Positions 15,492-21,557 of a stretch of DNA of 22,717 bases are shown here, one piece after another; position 1 is the stretch's first letter, and each line of letters starts with the position of its first letter. The notes under the pieces were generated by a model that had not been told where the DNA came from, made no database searches, and saw only the letters and a program-made list of their open reading frames with translations. Origin of the DNA: an uncultured Collinsella sp. (GTDB lineage: Bacteria > Actinomycetota > Coriobacteriia > Coriobacteriales > Coriobacteriaceae); the NCBI GenBank assembly GCA_900540985.1, contig UQIC01000034.1, forward strand, positions 1 through 22,717, given 5' to 3'. The position numbers and the translations under genes are program-made.

Positions 15492-16016
15492 CTACTGCTG
15501 AGCCCGCCCCTCGGTGCCGATATGAACATCGACGATAACCTGTCGGTAGCTGATGCCACAGGAGTCGAGGATGCGGCGGCTGATGCGTCCGTCATCGGTG
15601 TCGGCGTACTTGTTGTCCAGGTAGACGACCTCGCCCACGCCCACCTGAGCCAAAATCTTGGCGCAGTCGTGGCACGGGAACAGCGTGACGTAGACCGTGG
15701 AACCCTCGAGGTCCTTGAGCGAGCCACGGTAGTTGAGCACGGCGTTGGCCTCGGCATGGACCACGTAGTTGTGCTTGTCCTGCAGCGGGTCGTCGCTCGT
15801 ACCCCACGGAAAAAAGTCGTCGTTGAGCGCCGAGGGCGTACCGTTGTAGCCCACCGAAAGGATGCGGTGGTTGGTGTTGGCGATGCACGCACCCACCTGC
15901 GTGTTGGGGTCCTTGCTGCGGCGCTGCGCGGCGATGGCCACGCTCATAAAGAACTCGTCCCAGCTAATGACGTCCAGGCGCTTGCCTGACGAAGTTTGAT
16001 GAAGATCGTCCGACAT
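15492..16016 (-). CDS. Deoxycytidylate (dCMP) deaminase family protein
   Basis: Zinc-dependent cytidine/deoxycytidylate deaminase, probably converting dCMP to dUMP for dTMP synthesis in the cytosol (ComEB group). The 174-residue protein has the zinc motif VHAEANAVL (His87, catalytic Glu89) and PCHDCAK (Cys115, Cys118), plus a GYNGTPSALNDDF segment near residue 57 typical of dCMP deaminases rather than tRNA or cytosine deaminases. I place the start at 16016 because GGAGG lies 8 nt upstream; a longer frame to 16052 has no ribosome-binding site. It lies 84 bp downstream of coaX on the same strand, and they could be cotranscribed. Confidence 0.93.
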   Translation of the reverse strand: MSDDLHQTSSGKRLDVISWDEFFMSVAIAAQRRSKDPNTQVGACIANTNHRILSVGYNGTPSALNDDFFPWGTSDDPLQDKHNYVVHAEANAVLNYRGSLKDLEGSTVYVTLFPCHDCAKILAQVGVGEVVYLDNKYADTDDGRISRRILDSCGISYRQVIVDVHIGTEGRAQQ

Positions 16017-16050
16017 GACAGACACCTCCGTAATCGCAATAGTTTGACCC

Positions 16051-16059
16051 ATTGTAGCA
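16051..16059 (-). promoter_or_regulatory. Possible extended -10 for the dCMP deaminase gene
   Basis: TGCTACAAT on the minus strand, an extended -10 form, about 35 bp before the start codon. No -35 hexamer is evident. Confidence 0.25.
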
Positions 16060-16100
16060 GGTGAAAGGTGGAGGCGTTTGTCCCACCGGCGCCCTCACTT

Positions 16101-16952
16101 TTACACGCGGCGGGGCTTTTGGTTGATGCGGTAGAGCTCGGCCAGTCCCCGCAACGTCAGCGCGTCGTCGACCGTCAGACTGTGACCGACCAGCGACGCG
16201 AGTGCCTCGGCATCGTCGCCGGTAATGACGATGGGCACGTTGCCTTCCCCCGCGGCCTTGGTCGCGCGCATCTCGGCGAGCACCATGTCGAGCATGCCGT
16301 CGATGCGGGCTACCTCGCCCAAGACCACGCCCGAGCGCATGGCCTCGCGCGTGTTGCGGCCGATCACATGCGTGGGCGCCGAAGGCTCGACCTGCGGCAG
16401 ACGCGCCGCAGCGGCCGAGAGCGAGCGGGCGCCGAGCGCCAGACCCGGCGCGATGACGCCGCCCACAAAGGTACCGCACGCGTCGATGACCTCGATATTG
16501 GTCGTCGTGCCCAGGTCGATCACGATGCACGGAGAGCCGTAGACGGCACGGGCCGCCACGGCATCGGCGATGCGGTCGGGGCCGATCTCGGCCGGGTCGT
16601 CGTAGTGCACGGGCATGCCGGTCTTGAGGCCCGGCCCCACGGTGAGCACGCGCCCCGTGCAGGTACGGGAAAGCGCCGCCTTCCACGGGCGCTCGAGCGC
16701 CGGCACCACGCAGCTCAGCACGGCCGCCGTGGGCACGAGCGCGCCGGGCATGCCCGCATCGGCCGCCAGCGCGGCCATGACTTGAGCGAGACGCATACGC
16801 GCTTCGTCGGCCGTAATGCTCGATGGCGTCGTGATCTCGCACGTCGCAAGCGGGCATTCCTGCGCCGCGGCCGAATCCTCTGCAAACAGGCCAAAGCGAA
16901 TGAACGTGTTACCCACGTCGACCGTCAATATATATGCGCACCCATTAAGCAT
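16101..16952 (-). CDS. coaX: Type III pantothenate kinase CoaX
   Basis: Phosphorylates pantothenate, the first step of coenzyme A synthesis. CoaX enzymes are insensitive to CoA feedback and use monovalent cations. The 283-residue protein has the ASKHA phosphate-binding motif TVDVGNT near residue 12, the substrate motif GPDRIADA, a second nucleotide motif VIDLGTTTN, and GGVIAPGL. The usual GTATT-type sequence reads GTTTN here, a mild variation. The start at 16952 is supported by AAAGGAG 8 nt upstream; the longer frame to 17006 runs into the promoter region. It is divergent from the OPT transporter gene across a compact intergenic region with a dyad. Confidence 0.96.
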   Translation of the reverse strand: MLNGCAYILTVDVGNTFIRFGLFAEDSAAAQECPLATCEITTPSSITADEARMRLAQVMAALAADAGMPGALVPTAAVLSCVVPALERPWKAALSRTCTGRVLTVGPGLKTGMPVHYDDPAEIGPDRIADAVAARAVYGSPCIVIDLGTTTNIEVIDACGTFVGGVIAPGLALGARSLSAAAARLPQVEPSAPTHVIGRNTREAMRSGVVLGEVARIDGMLDMVLAEMRATKAAGEGNVPIVITGDDAEALASLVGHSLTVDDALTLRGLAELYRINQKPRRV

Positions 16953-16979
16953 CGTCGGCGCTCCTTTCGTCTGCCCAGC

Positions 16980-17034
16980 AGTATATCGCCTACCTAAACC
17001 AGTCATCCCAAAATGACTAGGTTGCGGCTATACT
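16980..17034. promoter_or_regulatory. Divergent coaX / OPT promoter region with central dyad
   Basis: TATACT occurs on the minus strand at 16980-16985 (28 bp before coaX) and on the plus strand at 17029-17034 (110 bp before the OPT gene). Between them a perfect dyad AGTCAT-N6-ATGACT spans 17001-17018, nearly midway, where the -35 regions of both promoters should be. Neither promoter has a good -35 hexamer, which fits control by an activator or shared repressor. This is inference from spacing. Confidence 0.45.
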
Positions 17035-17144
17035 GATGCGCGGTCGTTTGCGAGCTCACGCGACGGCCTTTGGTAACCCGACTTCCCGCGCCGCATCCGT
17101 AGCGGCGCTCCCGGGGGAAGCGGATATACGCAAAGGAGTTCAAT

Positions 17145-18848
17145 ATGAGCAATCCCTCGAACCGCGCCTCGATGCGCGGGCAACTCACGCTGCGTGGCGT
17201 CGTCATCGGCGTCCTTGGCTGCGTGATCATCACGGCAAGCTCGGCCTACACGGCCCTCAAGATGGGCGCCCTCCCCTGGCCAATCATTTTCGCTGCCGTC
17301 ATCTCGCTGTTCTTCCTGAAGCTCATGGGCAACGCCAGTCTCAACGAGGCCAACGTCACCCACACCATCATGTCCGCGGGCGCCATGGTCGCCGGCGGCC
17401 TGGCGTTTACCATCCCGGGCGCCTGGATGCTGGGCTATGCCGACCAGATCAGCTGGCTCGACATGTTTATCGTGGCGCTCGCCGGCACCATCCTGGGCCT
17501 GCTGGCCACCGCGCTCATCCACCGTCACTTTATCGTGGACGCCGCGCTGGAGTTCCCCACCGGCAACGCCGCAGCTCAGACCCTACGCGCCACCGAGGCC
17601 GGCGGCAAGACCGGTAAGCAGCTCTTTGGCTCCATGGCCATCGCAGGCATCTACAGCGTGCTGCGCGACGCCCTGGGCGTGGTGCCCAGCATGCTGTGCA
17701 CGCTCAACATCCCCGGCGTGACCTTTGCCATCTACAACTCGCCCATGCTGCTGTCCATCGGCTTCCTCGTGGGCTTCGCCCCGGTCGCTTTCTGGTTTGC
17801 CGGCGCCCTGTTGGGCAACTTTGGCATCATCGTGGGCGGCACCGCTGCCGGTCTGTTCGACGTTATGACTGCGCAAGGCATCGTCAAGTCCCTGGGCATG
17901 GGCCTCATGATGGGCTTTGGCGTCGCCGTCGTCCTCAAGGACATCCTGCCGCAGGTCGCCGGTATCGTCCGCGGTCTTGCCGCCGACAGCTCCACCGACA
18001 CCGACGAGCAGTCGCTCATCTCGGGCTCCCTTAAACTCGACGCCGGCATCATCGGCCTGGGCGCTGCCGCCATCGCCGTGATCGTCGCCATCGCGCTCGA
18101 CCTTGGTCCCGTCCCGGCCGTCATCGTGACGCTGTTCACCTTTGTCACCACCATCATGAGCGCACAGAGCTGCGGCCAGACGGGCATCGACCCCATGGAG
18201 ATCTTTGGCCTCATCGTTATGCTCATCGTGGCTGCCTTCGCGCAGCTCGCGCAGGTTAAACTGTTCTTTATCGCCGGCATCGTGGCCGTAGCGTGCGGCC
18301 TTGCGGGCGACGTCATGAACGACTTTAAGGCCGGCGCCGTGCTGGGCACCAACCCGCGTGCACAGTGGGTCGGCCAGGCCATCGGCGGCATCGTGGGCGC
18401 CCTGGTCGCTGCCGCCGTCATGGTCGCGCTCGTAACCGCCTATGGTCCGGACGCCTTTGGACCCGACAAGAGCTTTGTGGCCGCGCAGGCAAGCGTCGTC
18501 GCCACCATGGTCTCGGGCATCCCGAGCGTGCCGTGGTTTGCGGGCGGCTTTATCGCCGGCATCGTCATGTACTGGCTCGGCATTCCGGCCATGATGATCG
18601 GCCTGGGCGTGTACCTGCCGTTCTACATGTCGCTCACGGCTTTCCTGGGCTCCTGCGTTAAGCTCGCCTACGACAAGTGGTCCGCCCACCGCGACGCCAC
18701 CGCTGGTCTTTCTGACGAGGAGAGGGCTGCCAAGGATGCCGCCTTCCAGGAACAGGGCCTGGTTGTCGCCAGCGGCCTGCTCGGCGGCGAGTCCATCGTC
18801 GGCGTTATCCTGGCGTTTGTCTCCGTGGGCTTAAGCCTGCTGGGCTAA
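17145..18848 (+). CDS. OPT family oligopeptide transporter
   Basis: Membrane transporter of the oligopeptide transporter (OPT) family, expected to import small peptides or metal chelates by proton symport. The 567-residue protein is hydrophobic throughout, with about 14 or more spans. Family features include the N-terminal GVVIGVLGCVIITASSAY leading to KMGALPWPIIFA, EFPTGNAAAQTLRA near residue 135, GIDPMEIFGLIV near 345, and AGDVMNDFKAGAVLGTNPRAQ near 385. A hydrophilic loop at about residue 285 (DSSTDTDEQS) and another near 515-540 separate the helix bundles. AAAGGAG lies 6 nt before the ATG. A strong terminator follows, so it is monocistronic. The specific substrate is unknown; the M20 and amidohydrolase genes in the window are not adjacent. 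Confidence 0.95.
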   Translation: MSNPSNRASMRGQLTLRGVVIGVLGCVIITASSAYTALKMGALPWPIIFAAVISLFFLKLMGNASLNEANVTHTIMSAGAMVAGGLAFTIPGAWMLGYADQISWLDMFIVALAGTILGLLATALIHRHFIVDAALEFPTGNAAAQTLRATEAGGKTGKQLFGSMAIAGIYSVLRDALGVVPSMLCTLNIPGVTFAIYNSPMLLSIGFLVGFAPVAFWFAGALLGNFGIIVGGTAAGLFDVMTAQGIVKSLGMGLMMGFGVAVVLKDILPQVAGIVRGLAADSSTDTDEQSLISGSLKLDAGIIGLGAAAIAVIVAIALDLGPVPAVIVTLFTFVTTIMSAQSCGQTGIDPMEIFGLIVMLIVAAFAQLAQVKLFFIAGIVAVACGLAGDVMNDFKAGAVLGTNPRAQWVGQAIGGIVGALVAAAVMVALVTAYGPDAFGPDKSFVAAQASVVATMVSGIPSVPWFAGGFIAGIVMYWLGIPAMMIGLGVYLPFYMSLTAFLGSCVKLAYDKWSAHRDATAGLSDEERAAKDAAFQEQGLVVASGLLGGESIVGVILAFVSVGLSLLG

Positions 18849-18889
18849 GCTGAGCAGCTGCTCGACAGCAACCATATTGCCTACGGCTT

Positions 18890-18929
18890 GCCCGGTCGGT
18901 AGCTTTTGCGGCTGCTGACCGGGCTTTTT
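18890..18929 (+). terminator. Terminator of the OPT transporter gene
   Basis: GCCCGGTC (18890-18897) pairs with GACCGGGC (18917-18924), extended inside by a partial stem, and is followed by TTTTT. It lies 41 bp past the stop. Confidence 0.9.
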
Positions 18930-18945
18930 GATATCGAAACAAAGA

Positions 18946-18982
18946 AAGGCCGGCGCGCTGCGTTTAACAGCGCGCCGGCCTT
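18946..18982. terminator. Second terminator, serving the surface-protein gene on the minus strand
   Basis: A perfect 15-bp GC-rich stem (18946-18960 with 18968-18982) with a 7-nt loop. On the minus strand it is followed by TCTTTGTTTC. It lies 66 bp beyond the stop of the cell-wall-anchored protein fragment and 16 bp from the OPT terminator, as expected for convergent genes. Confidence 0.85.
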
Positions 18983-19048
18983 ATCGTTTGGCTAACGAGA
19001 CGGTCCCGTTATGAATTGAAGTTCGTTGCAGAAACTACGCTCGAAACG

Positions 19049-19171
19049 CTACATCTGCTTGCGACGACGATCGCTCAGCGTCACACCAGCGGCCACGAGG
19101 GTGATACCGCCGATGACGAACACCTCGCCCGCAAGAGCGGAATTGTCGCCAGTCTGGGCGAGCGCGGCAGG
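19049..19171 (-). CDS. C-terminal sortase signal of a cell-wall-anchored protein (partial, cut at the junction)
   Basis: Only the last ~40 codons remain. They read as a classic sortase sorting signal: LAQTG (an LPXTG variant, codons at 19148-19162), a ~22-residue hydrophobic span (EVFVIGGITLVAAGVTL) and a positively charged tail (SDRRRKQM) before the TAG stop. LAQTG-type signals are common in Coriobacteriia surface proteins. Upstream of the motif the minus-strand frame stays open to 19291, but that part is the exact antisense of the glmM tail and is not part of this gene. The N-terminal body of the protein is therefore missing. A strong terminator follows the stop. Function cannot be told from the anchor alone. 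Confidence 0.75.
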   Translation of the reverse strand, partial: PAALAQTGDNSALAGEVFVIGGITLVAAGVTLSDRRRKQM

Positions 19172-19180
19172 GGGCTGCTG
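19160..19180. other. Junction between two unrelated genomic segments
   Basis: The sortase signal of the left segment is recognisable up to 19162 on the minus strand. The glmM homology of the right segment starts between 19163 and 19175 on the plus strand. Both genes are cut, and no insertion element, tRNA or att-like repeat lies between. Ile ATA codons become frequent only to the right. An 11-bp direct repeat (CGCAAGAGCGG) at 19130-19140 and 19181-19191 flanks the joint. Confidence 0.8.
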
Positions 19181-19309
19181 CGCAAGAGCGGCACGGAGCC
19201 GCTGCTGCGCGTCATGGCCGAGGCCGAGACCGACGCCGAGTGTGAGGCCGCCGTGGACGAGATAATCGACGCCATGCGCACGAGCGGGCACCTTGTGAGG
19301 GTGAAATGA
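19163..19309 (+). CDS. glmM: C-terminal fragment of phosphoglucosamine mutase GlmM (partial, cut at the junction)
   Basis: About 48 codons from the C-terminal phosphate-binding domain of an alpha-D-phosphohexomutase. The diagnostic LLRKSGTEPLLRVMAEAE stretch with the SGTEP motif is complete, followed by the terminal helix and a LVRVK end. A full GlmM is about 445-450 residues, so some 400 residues are missing. The open frame continues leftward to an ATG at 19016, but those ~49 codons are antisense to the surface-protein gene and unrelated to GlmM. GlmM makes glucosamine-1-phosphate for UDP-GlcNAc; ManB/PMM-type relatives share the motif, and the assignment to GlmM leans on the following gene. 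The stop overlaps the next start (ATGA). Confidence 0.75.
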   Translation, partial: RGRGLLRKSGTEPLLRVMAEAETDAECEAAVDEIIDAMRTSGHLVRVK

Positions 19310-19965
19310 TGTATAAAATAACCGATCTGCTCGACCTTGAGCACACGATAGCGGCAGATTTGTTCGAGGGCAAGACCTATGCCTGGGAAGTGCTGCCGGA
19401 GATAAAGGCCTTCATCCTGAAGCTCGGCCCCACGCTGCCGGAGGCGGAATTCGACCACCCGGCGCAGGACGTGTGGATAGCCAAGGACGCGAAGGTGTTC
19501 CCCTCGGCCTACATCGGCGGACCCTGCATCATCGACCACGAGGCTGAGGTGCGCCACTGCGCCTTCATCCGCGGCAGCGCCATAGTCGGCAAGGGCTGCG
19601 TCGTGGGCAACTCGGTGGAGCTCAAAAACGCCGTACTGTTCGATAAGGTGCAGACGCCGCACTACAACTACGTCGGCGACAGCGTGCTGGGCTACAAGGC
19701 GCACATGGGCGCGGGCAGCATCACCTCGAACGTCAAGAGCGACAAGACCCTGGTGGTCGTGAAGGGCGACGTGGAGATAGAGACGGGGCTCAAGAAGTTC
19801 GGCGCGATACTCGGCGACAACGTCGAGGTCGGCTGCAACAGCGTGCTGAACCCCGGCTGCGTGCTGGGCCGCCGCGTGAGCGTGTACCCGACCTCCTCAG
19901 TGCGCGGCGTAGTGCCCGAGGGCTGCATCTATAAGGCCGCGGGCGAGGTGGCGCTCAGAAAATAG
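19306..19965 (+). CDS. Left-handed beta-helix (hexapeptide repeat) GlmU-like protein
   Basis: Protein of 219 residues with hexapeptide repeats from about residue 55 to the end (VWIAKDAKVFPSAYIGGPC, then IVGKGCVVGNSVELKNAVLF). It resembles the acetyltransferase half of GlmU: HYNYVGDSVLG, then GAGSITSNVKSDK, the counterpart of the GAGT-type acetyl-CoA site. It has no N-terminal nucleotidyltransferase domain, so it cannot be a full GlmU. Likely role: acetyl- or acyltransfer in amino-sugar metabolism; databases often label such genes UDP-N-acetylglucosamine pyrophosphorylase. It overlaps glmM by 4 nt (ATGA), which supports cotranscription in the same pathway. A second ATG one codon in is equally possible as start. 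Frequent ATA codons set it apart from the left segment. Confidence 0.85.
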   Translation: MMYKITDLLDLEHTIAADLFEGKTYAWEVLPEIKAFILKLGPTLPEAEFDHPAQDVWIAKDAKVFPSAYIGGPCIIDHEAEVRHCAFIRGSAIVGKGCVVGNSVELKNAVLFDKVQTPHYNYVGDSVLGYKAHMGAGSITSNVKSDKTLVVVKGDVEIETGLKKFGAILGDNVEVGCNSVLNPGCVLGRRVSVYPTSSVRGVVPEGCIYKAAGEVALRK

Positions 19966-19980
19966 CGCCCGCCCGGGCAG

Positions 19981-20009
19981 TCATAACCTCGGACCCGTCC
20001 TCATATCCT
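19981..20009 (+). promoter_or_regulatory. Candidate sigma-E promoter of spoIVA
   Basis: TCATAAC (19981-19987) and CATATCCT (20002-20009), spaced 14 bp, resemble the sporulation sigma-E consensus (about TCATATT and CATACAAT at this spacing). It is 33 bp before the spoIVA ATG. spoIVA is a known sigma-E target in Bacillus subtilis. Confidence 0.5.
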
Positions 20010-20042
20010 CTAACATGAGTTCACGGGAAAAGAGGGCGGAAC

Positions 20043-21521
20043 ATGACAAACACTTCCATTTATCAGGACATAGCCCAGCGCACGGGCGGGGACATATACC
20101 TCGGCCTGGTAGGGCCGGTGCGGACGGGGAAGTCCACCTTCATCCGCAGGTTCATGGAGACGCTGGTCATACCGAATATAGAGGACGTCTACGCGAAAGA
20201 GCGCGCGAAGGATGAGCTGCCGCAGTCCGGCTCGGGCCGCACGATAATGACGGCGGAGCCGAAGTTCGTGCCCGAGGACGCGGTGAACGTCACGCTCGAG
20301 GGCGGCGTCAGCTTTTCGGTGCGCGTCGTGGACTGTGTGGGCTACATGGTGGACGGTGCCTCCGGCCAGTTCGAGGACGGGGCCGAGCGCATGGTCGCCA
20401 CGCCCTGGTTCGACGAGGAGGTCAGCATGAGCCGCGCCGCCGAGGAGGGCACCCGCCGGGTCATCGCCGAGCACTCGACCATAGGCATCGTCATGACCAC
20501 GGACGGCACGATCTGCGGCATCCCGCGCGAGGGCTACGTCTCAGCAGAGGAGCGGGTGGTTGCCGAGCTCGAGGCCATCGGCAAGCCCTTCGTGCTGGTG
20601 CTCAACAGCGCGGAGCCGGCCTCGGAGCAGGCGCAGGCGCTCCGGCGCGAATTGCAGGAAAAGTACGGCCGCACCTGCGTGTGTGTGAACTGCCTCGAAC
20701 TGGGCGCGGCGGACATCGACGAGATACTCCGCTTCGCGCTCTACGAATTCCCGATAGCCGAGCTGGGCATCTACCTTCCGCCCTGGCTCGACGCCCTGCC
20801 GCAGGATGCCGAGCTCAAGGCGGGCATCTTCCAGGGCATCGCCGAGGCCGTGCGCGACATGAGCCGCGTGCGCGACGCCTTCGGCATCATGGACGCCCTC
20901 GGCGCGCGCGAGGACGTCAGCGCGGCGGGCATACGCCAGGTGAACATGGGCACGGGCAAGGTCGAGGCCGAACTCGAGCTGCCGCGCAGCCTGTATTATG
21001 AGACGATCAGCGCCCAGTCGGGCTTCGACATCCGCGACGACGGCGACCTGATGACCCTGCTGACGCATGTGCGGGACATCAAGGCCGATTACGACCACAT
21101 CAGCCAGGCCCTGCGCGACGTGCGCGAGAAGGGCTACGGCGTAGTCATGCCCCTGCCGGGCGAGCTGAGGCTCGAGGAACCGCAGATCGTGCGCAGCGGC
21201 GGCCGCTACAGCGTGAGGCTCAAGGCCTCGGCACCGTCCATACACATGATGATGACCAACATCGAGACCGAGGTCACGCCCGCGCTCGGCGGCGAGAAGG
21301 CCTCGGAGGAGATAATGGGCTTCCTGCTCCAGGGCTTTGACGGTGACGTGAGCCGCATCTGGGAATCGAACATCTTCGGCAAATCGCTCTACGACATCGC
21401 AGAGGAGGGCCTGGAGGCCAAAATAAAGCGCATGCCGCCCTCTGTGCAGGCCAAACTGCGCAGCACGATGCAGCGCATCGTGAACGAGGGCAGCGGCGGG
21501 CTCATCTGCATCATACTGTGA
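20043..21521 (+). CDS. spoIVA: Stage IV sporulation protein A (SpoIVA), spore-coat ATPase
   Basis: Cytoskeletal ATPase that polymerises on the outer forespore membrane and forms the basement layer of the spore coat. The 492-residue length equals that of the Bacillus subtilis protein. The TRAFAC-type Walker A motif GPVRTGKST (Lys30) is intact, VVDCVGYMVDGASG serves as the Walker B/sensor region, and the invariant tail GGLICIIL is present. A GGGCGG ribosome-binding site lies close to the ATG, and a sigma-E-like promoter lies upstream. ATA isoleucine codons occur at least five times in the first 70 codons, in contrast with the left segment. Coriobacteriia do not sporulate, so this gene marks the right segment as coming from a spore-forming clostridium. 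The assignment is secure. Confidence 0.98.
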   Translation: MTNTSIYQDIAQRTGGDIYLGLVGPVRTGKSTFIRRFMETLVIPNIEDVYAKERAKDELPQSGSGRTIMTAEPKFVPEDAVNVTLEGGVSFSVRVVDCVGYMVDGASGQFEDGAERMVATPWFDEEVSMSRAAEEGTRRVIAEHSTIGIVMTTDGTICGIPREGYVSAEERVVAELEAIGKPFVLVLNSAEPASEQAQALRRELQEKYGRTCVCVNCLELGAADIDEILRFALYEFPIAELGIYLPPWLDALPQDAELKAGIFQGIAEAVRDMSRVRDAFGIMDALGAREDVSAAGIRQVNMGTGKVEAELELPRSLYYETISAQSGFDIRDDGDLMTLLTHVRDIKADYDHISQALRDVREKGYGVVMPLPGELRLEEPQIVRSGGRYSVRLKASAPSIHMMMTNIETEVTPALGGEKASEEIMGFLLQGFDGDVSRIWESNIFGKSLYDIAEEGLEAKIKRMPPSVQAKLRSTMQRIVNEGSGGLICIIL

Positions 21522-21525
21522 CGAA

Positions 21526-21557
21526 AGCCGGACGGGTCTCCACCCGCCCGGCTCTTT
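21526..21557. terminator. Shared terminator between spoIVA and the convergent racemase
   Basis: AGCCGGACGGGT (21526-21537) pairs with ACCCGCCCGGCT (21542-21553) with one G-T pair and a 4-nt loop. It is followed by CTTTT on the plus strand and TTTCGT on the minus strand. It fills the gap between the two stops. Confidence 0.85.

Noticed and set aside
15964..16857. 297-codon frame within coaX on the same strand
   Set aside because: Arg/His/Gly-rich translation in a shifted frame over the whole coaX gene; coaX itself has all kinase motifs.
17583..18689. 368-codon frame antisense to the OPT transporter gene
   Set aside because: His/Asp/Gly-rich shadow of a membrane-protein gene, no ribosome-binding site, no motif.
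19130..19191. 11-bp direct repeat as an att site or target-site duplication
   Set aside because: The copies are 40 bp apart around an intact sortase motif, not at the edges of an inserted segment. It is probably chance or microhomology.
19016..19309. A single 97-residue gene across the junction
   Set aside because: Its first half is antisense to the sortase signal and its second half is the GlmM tail; the continuous frame is a coincidence of the join.
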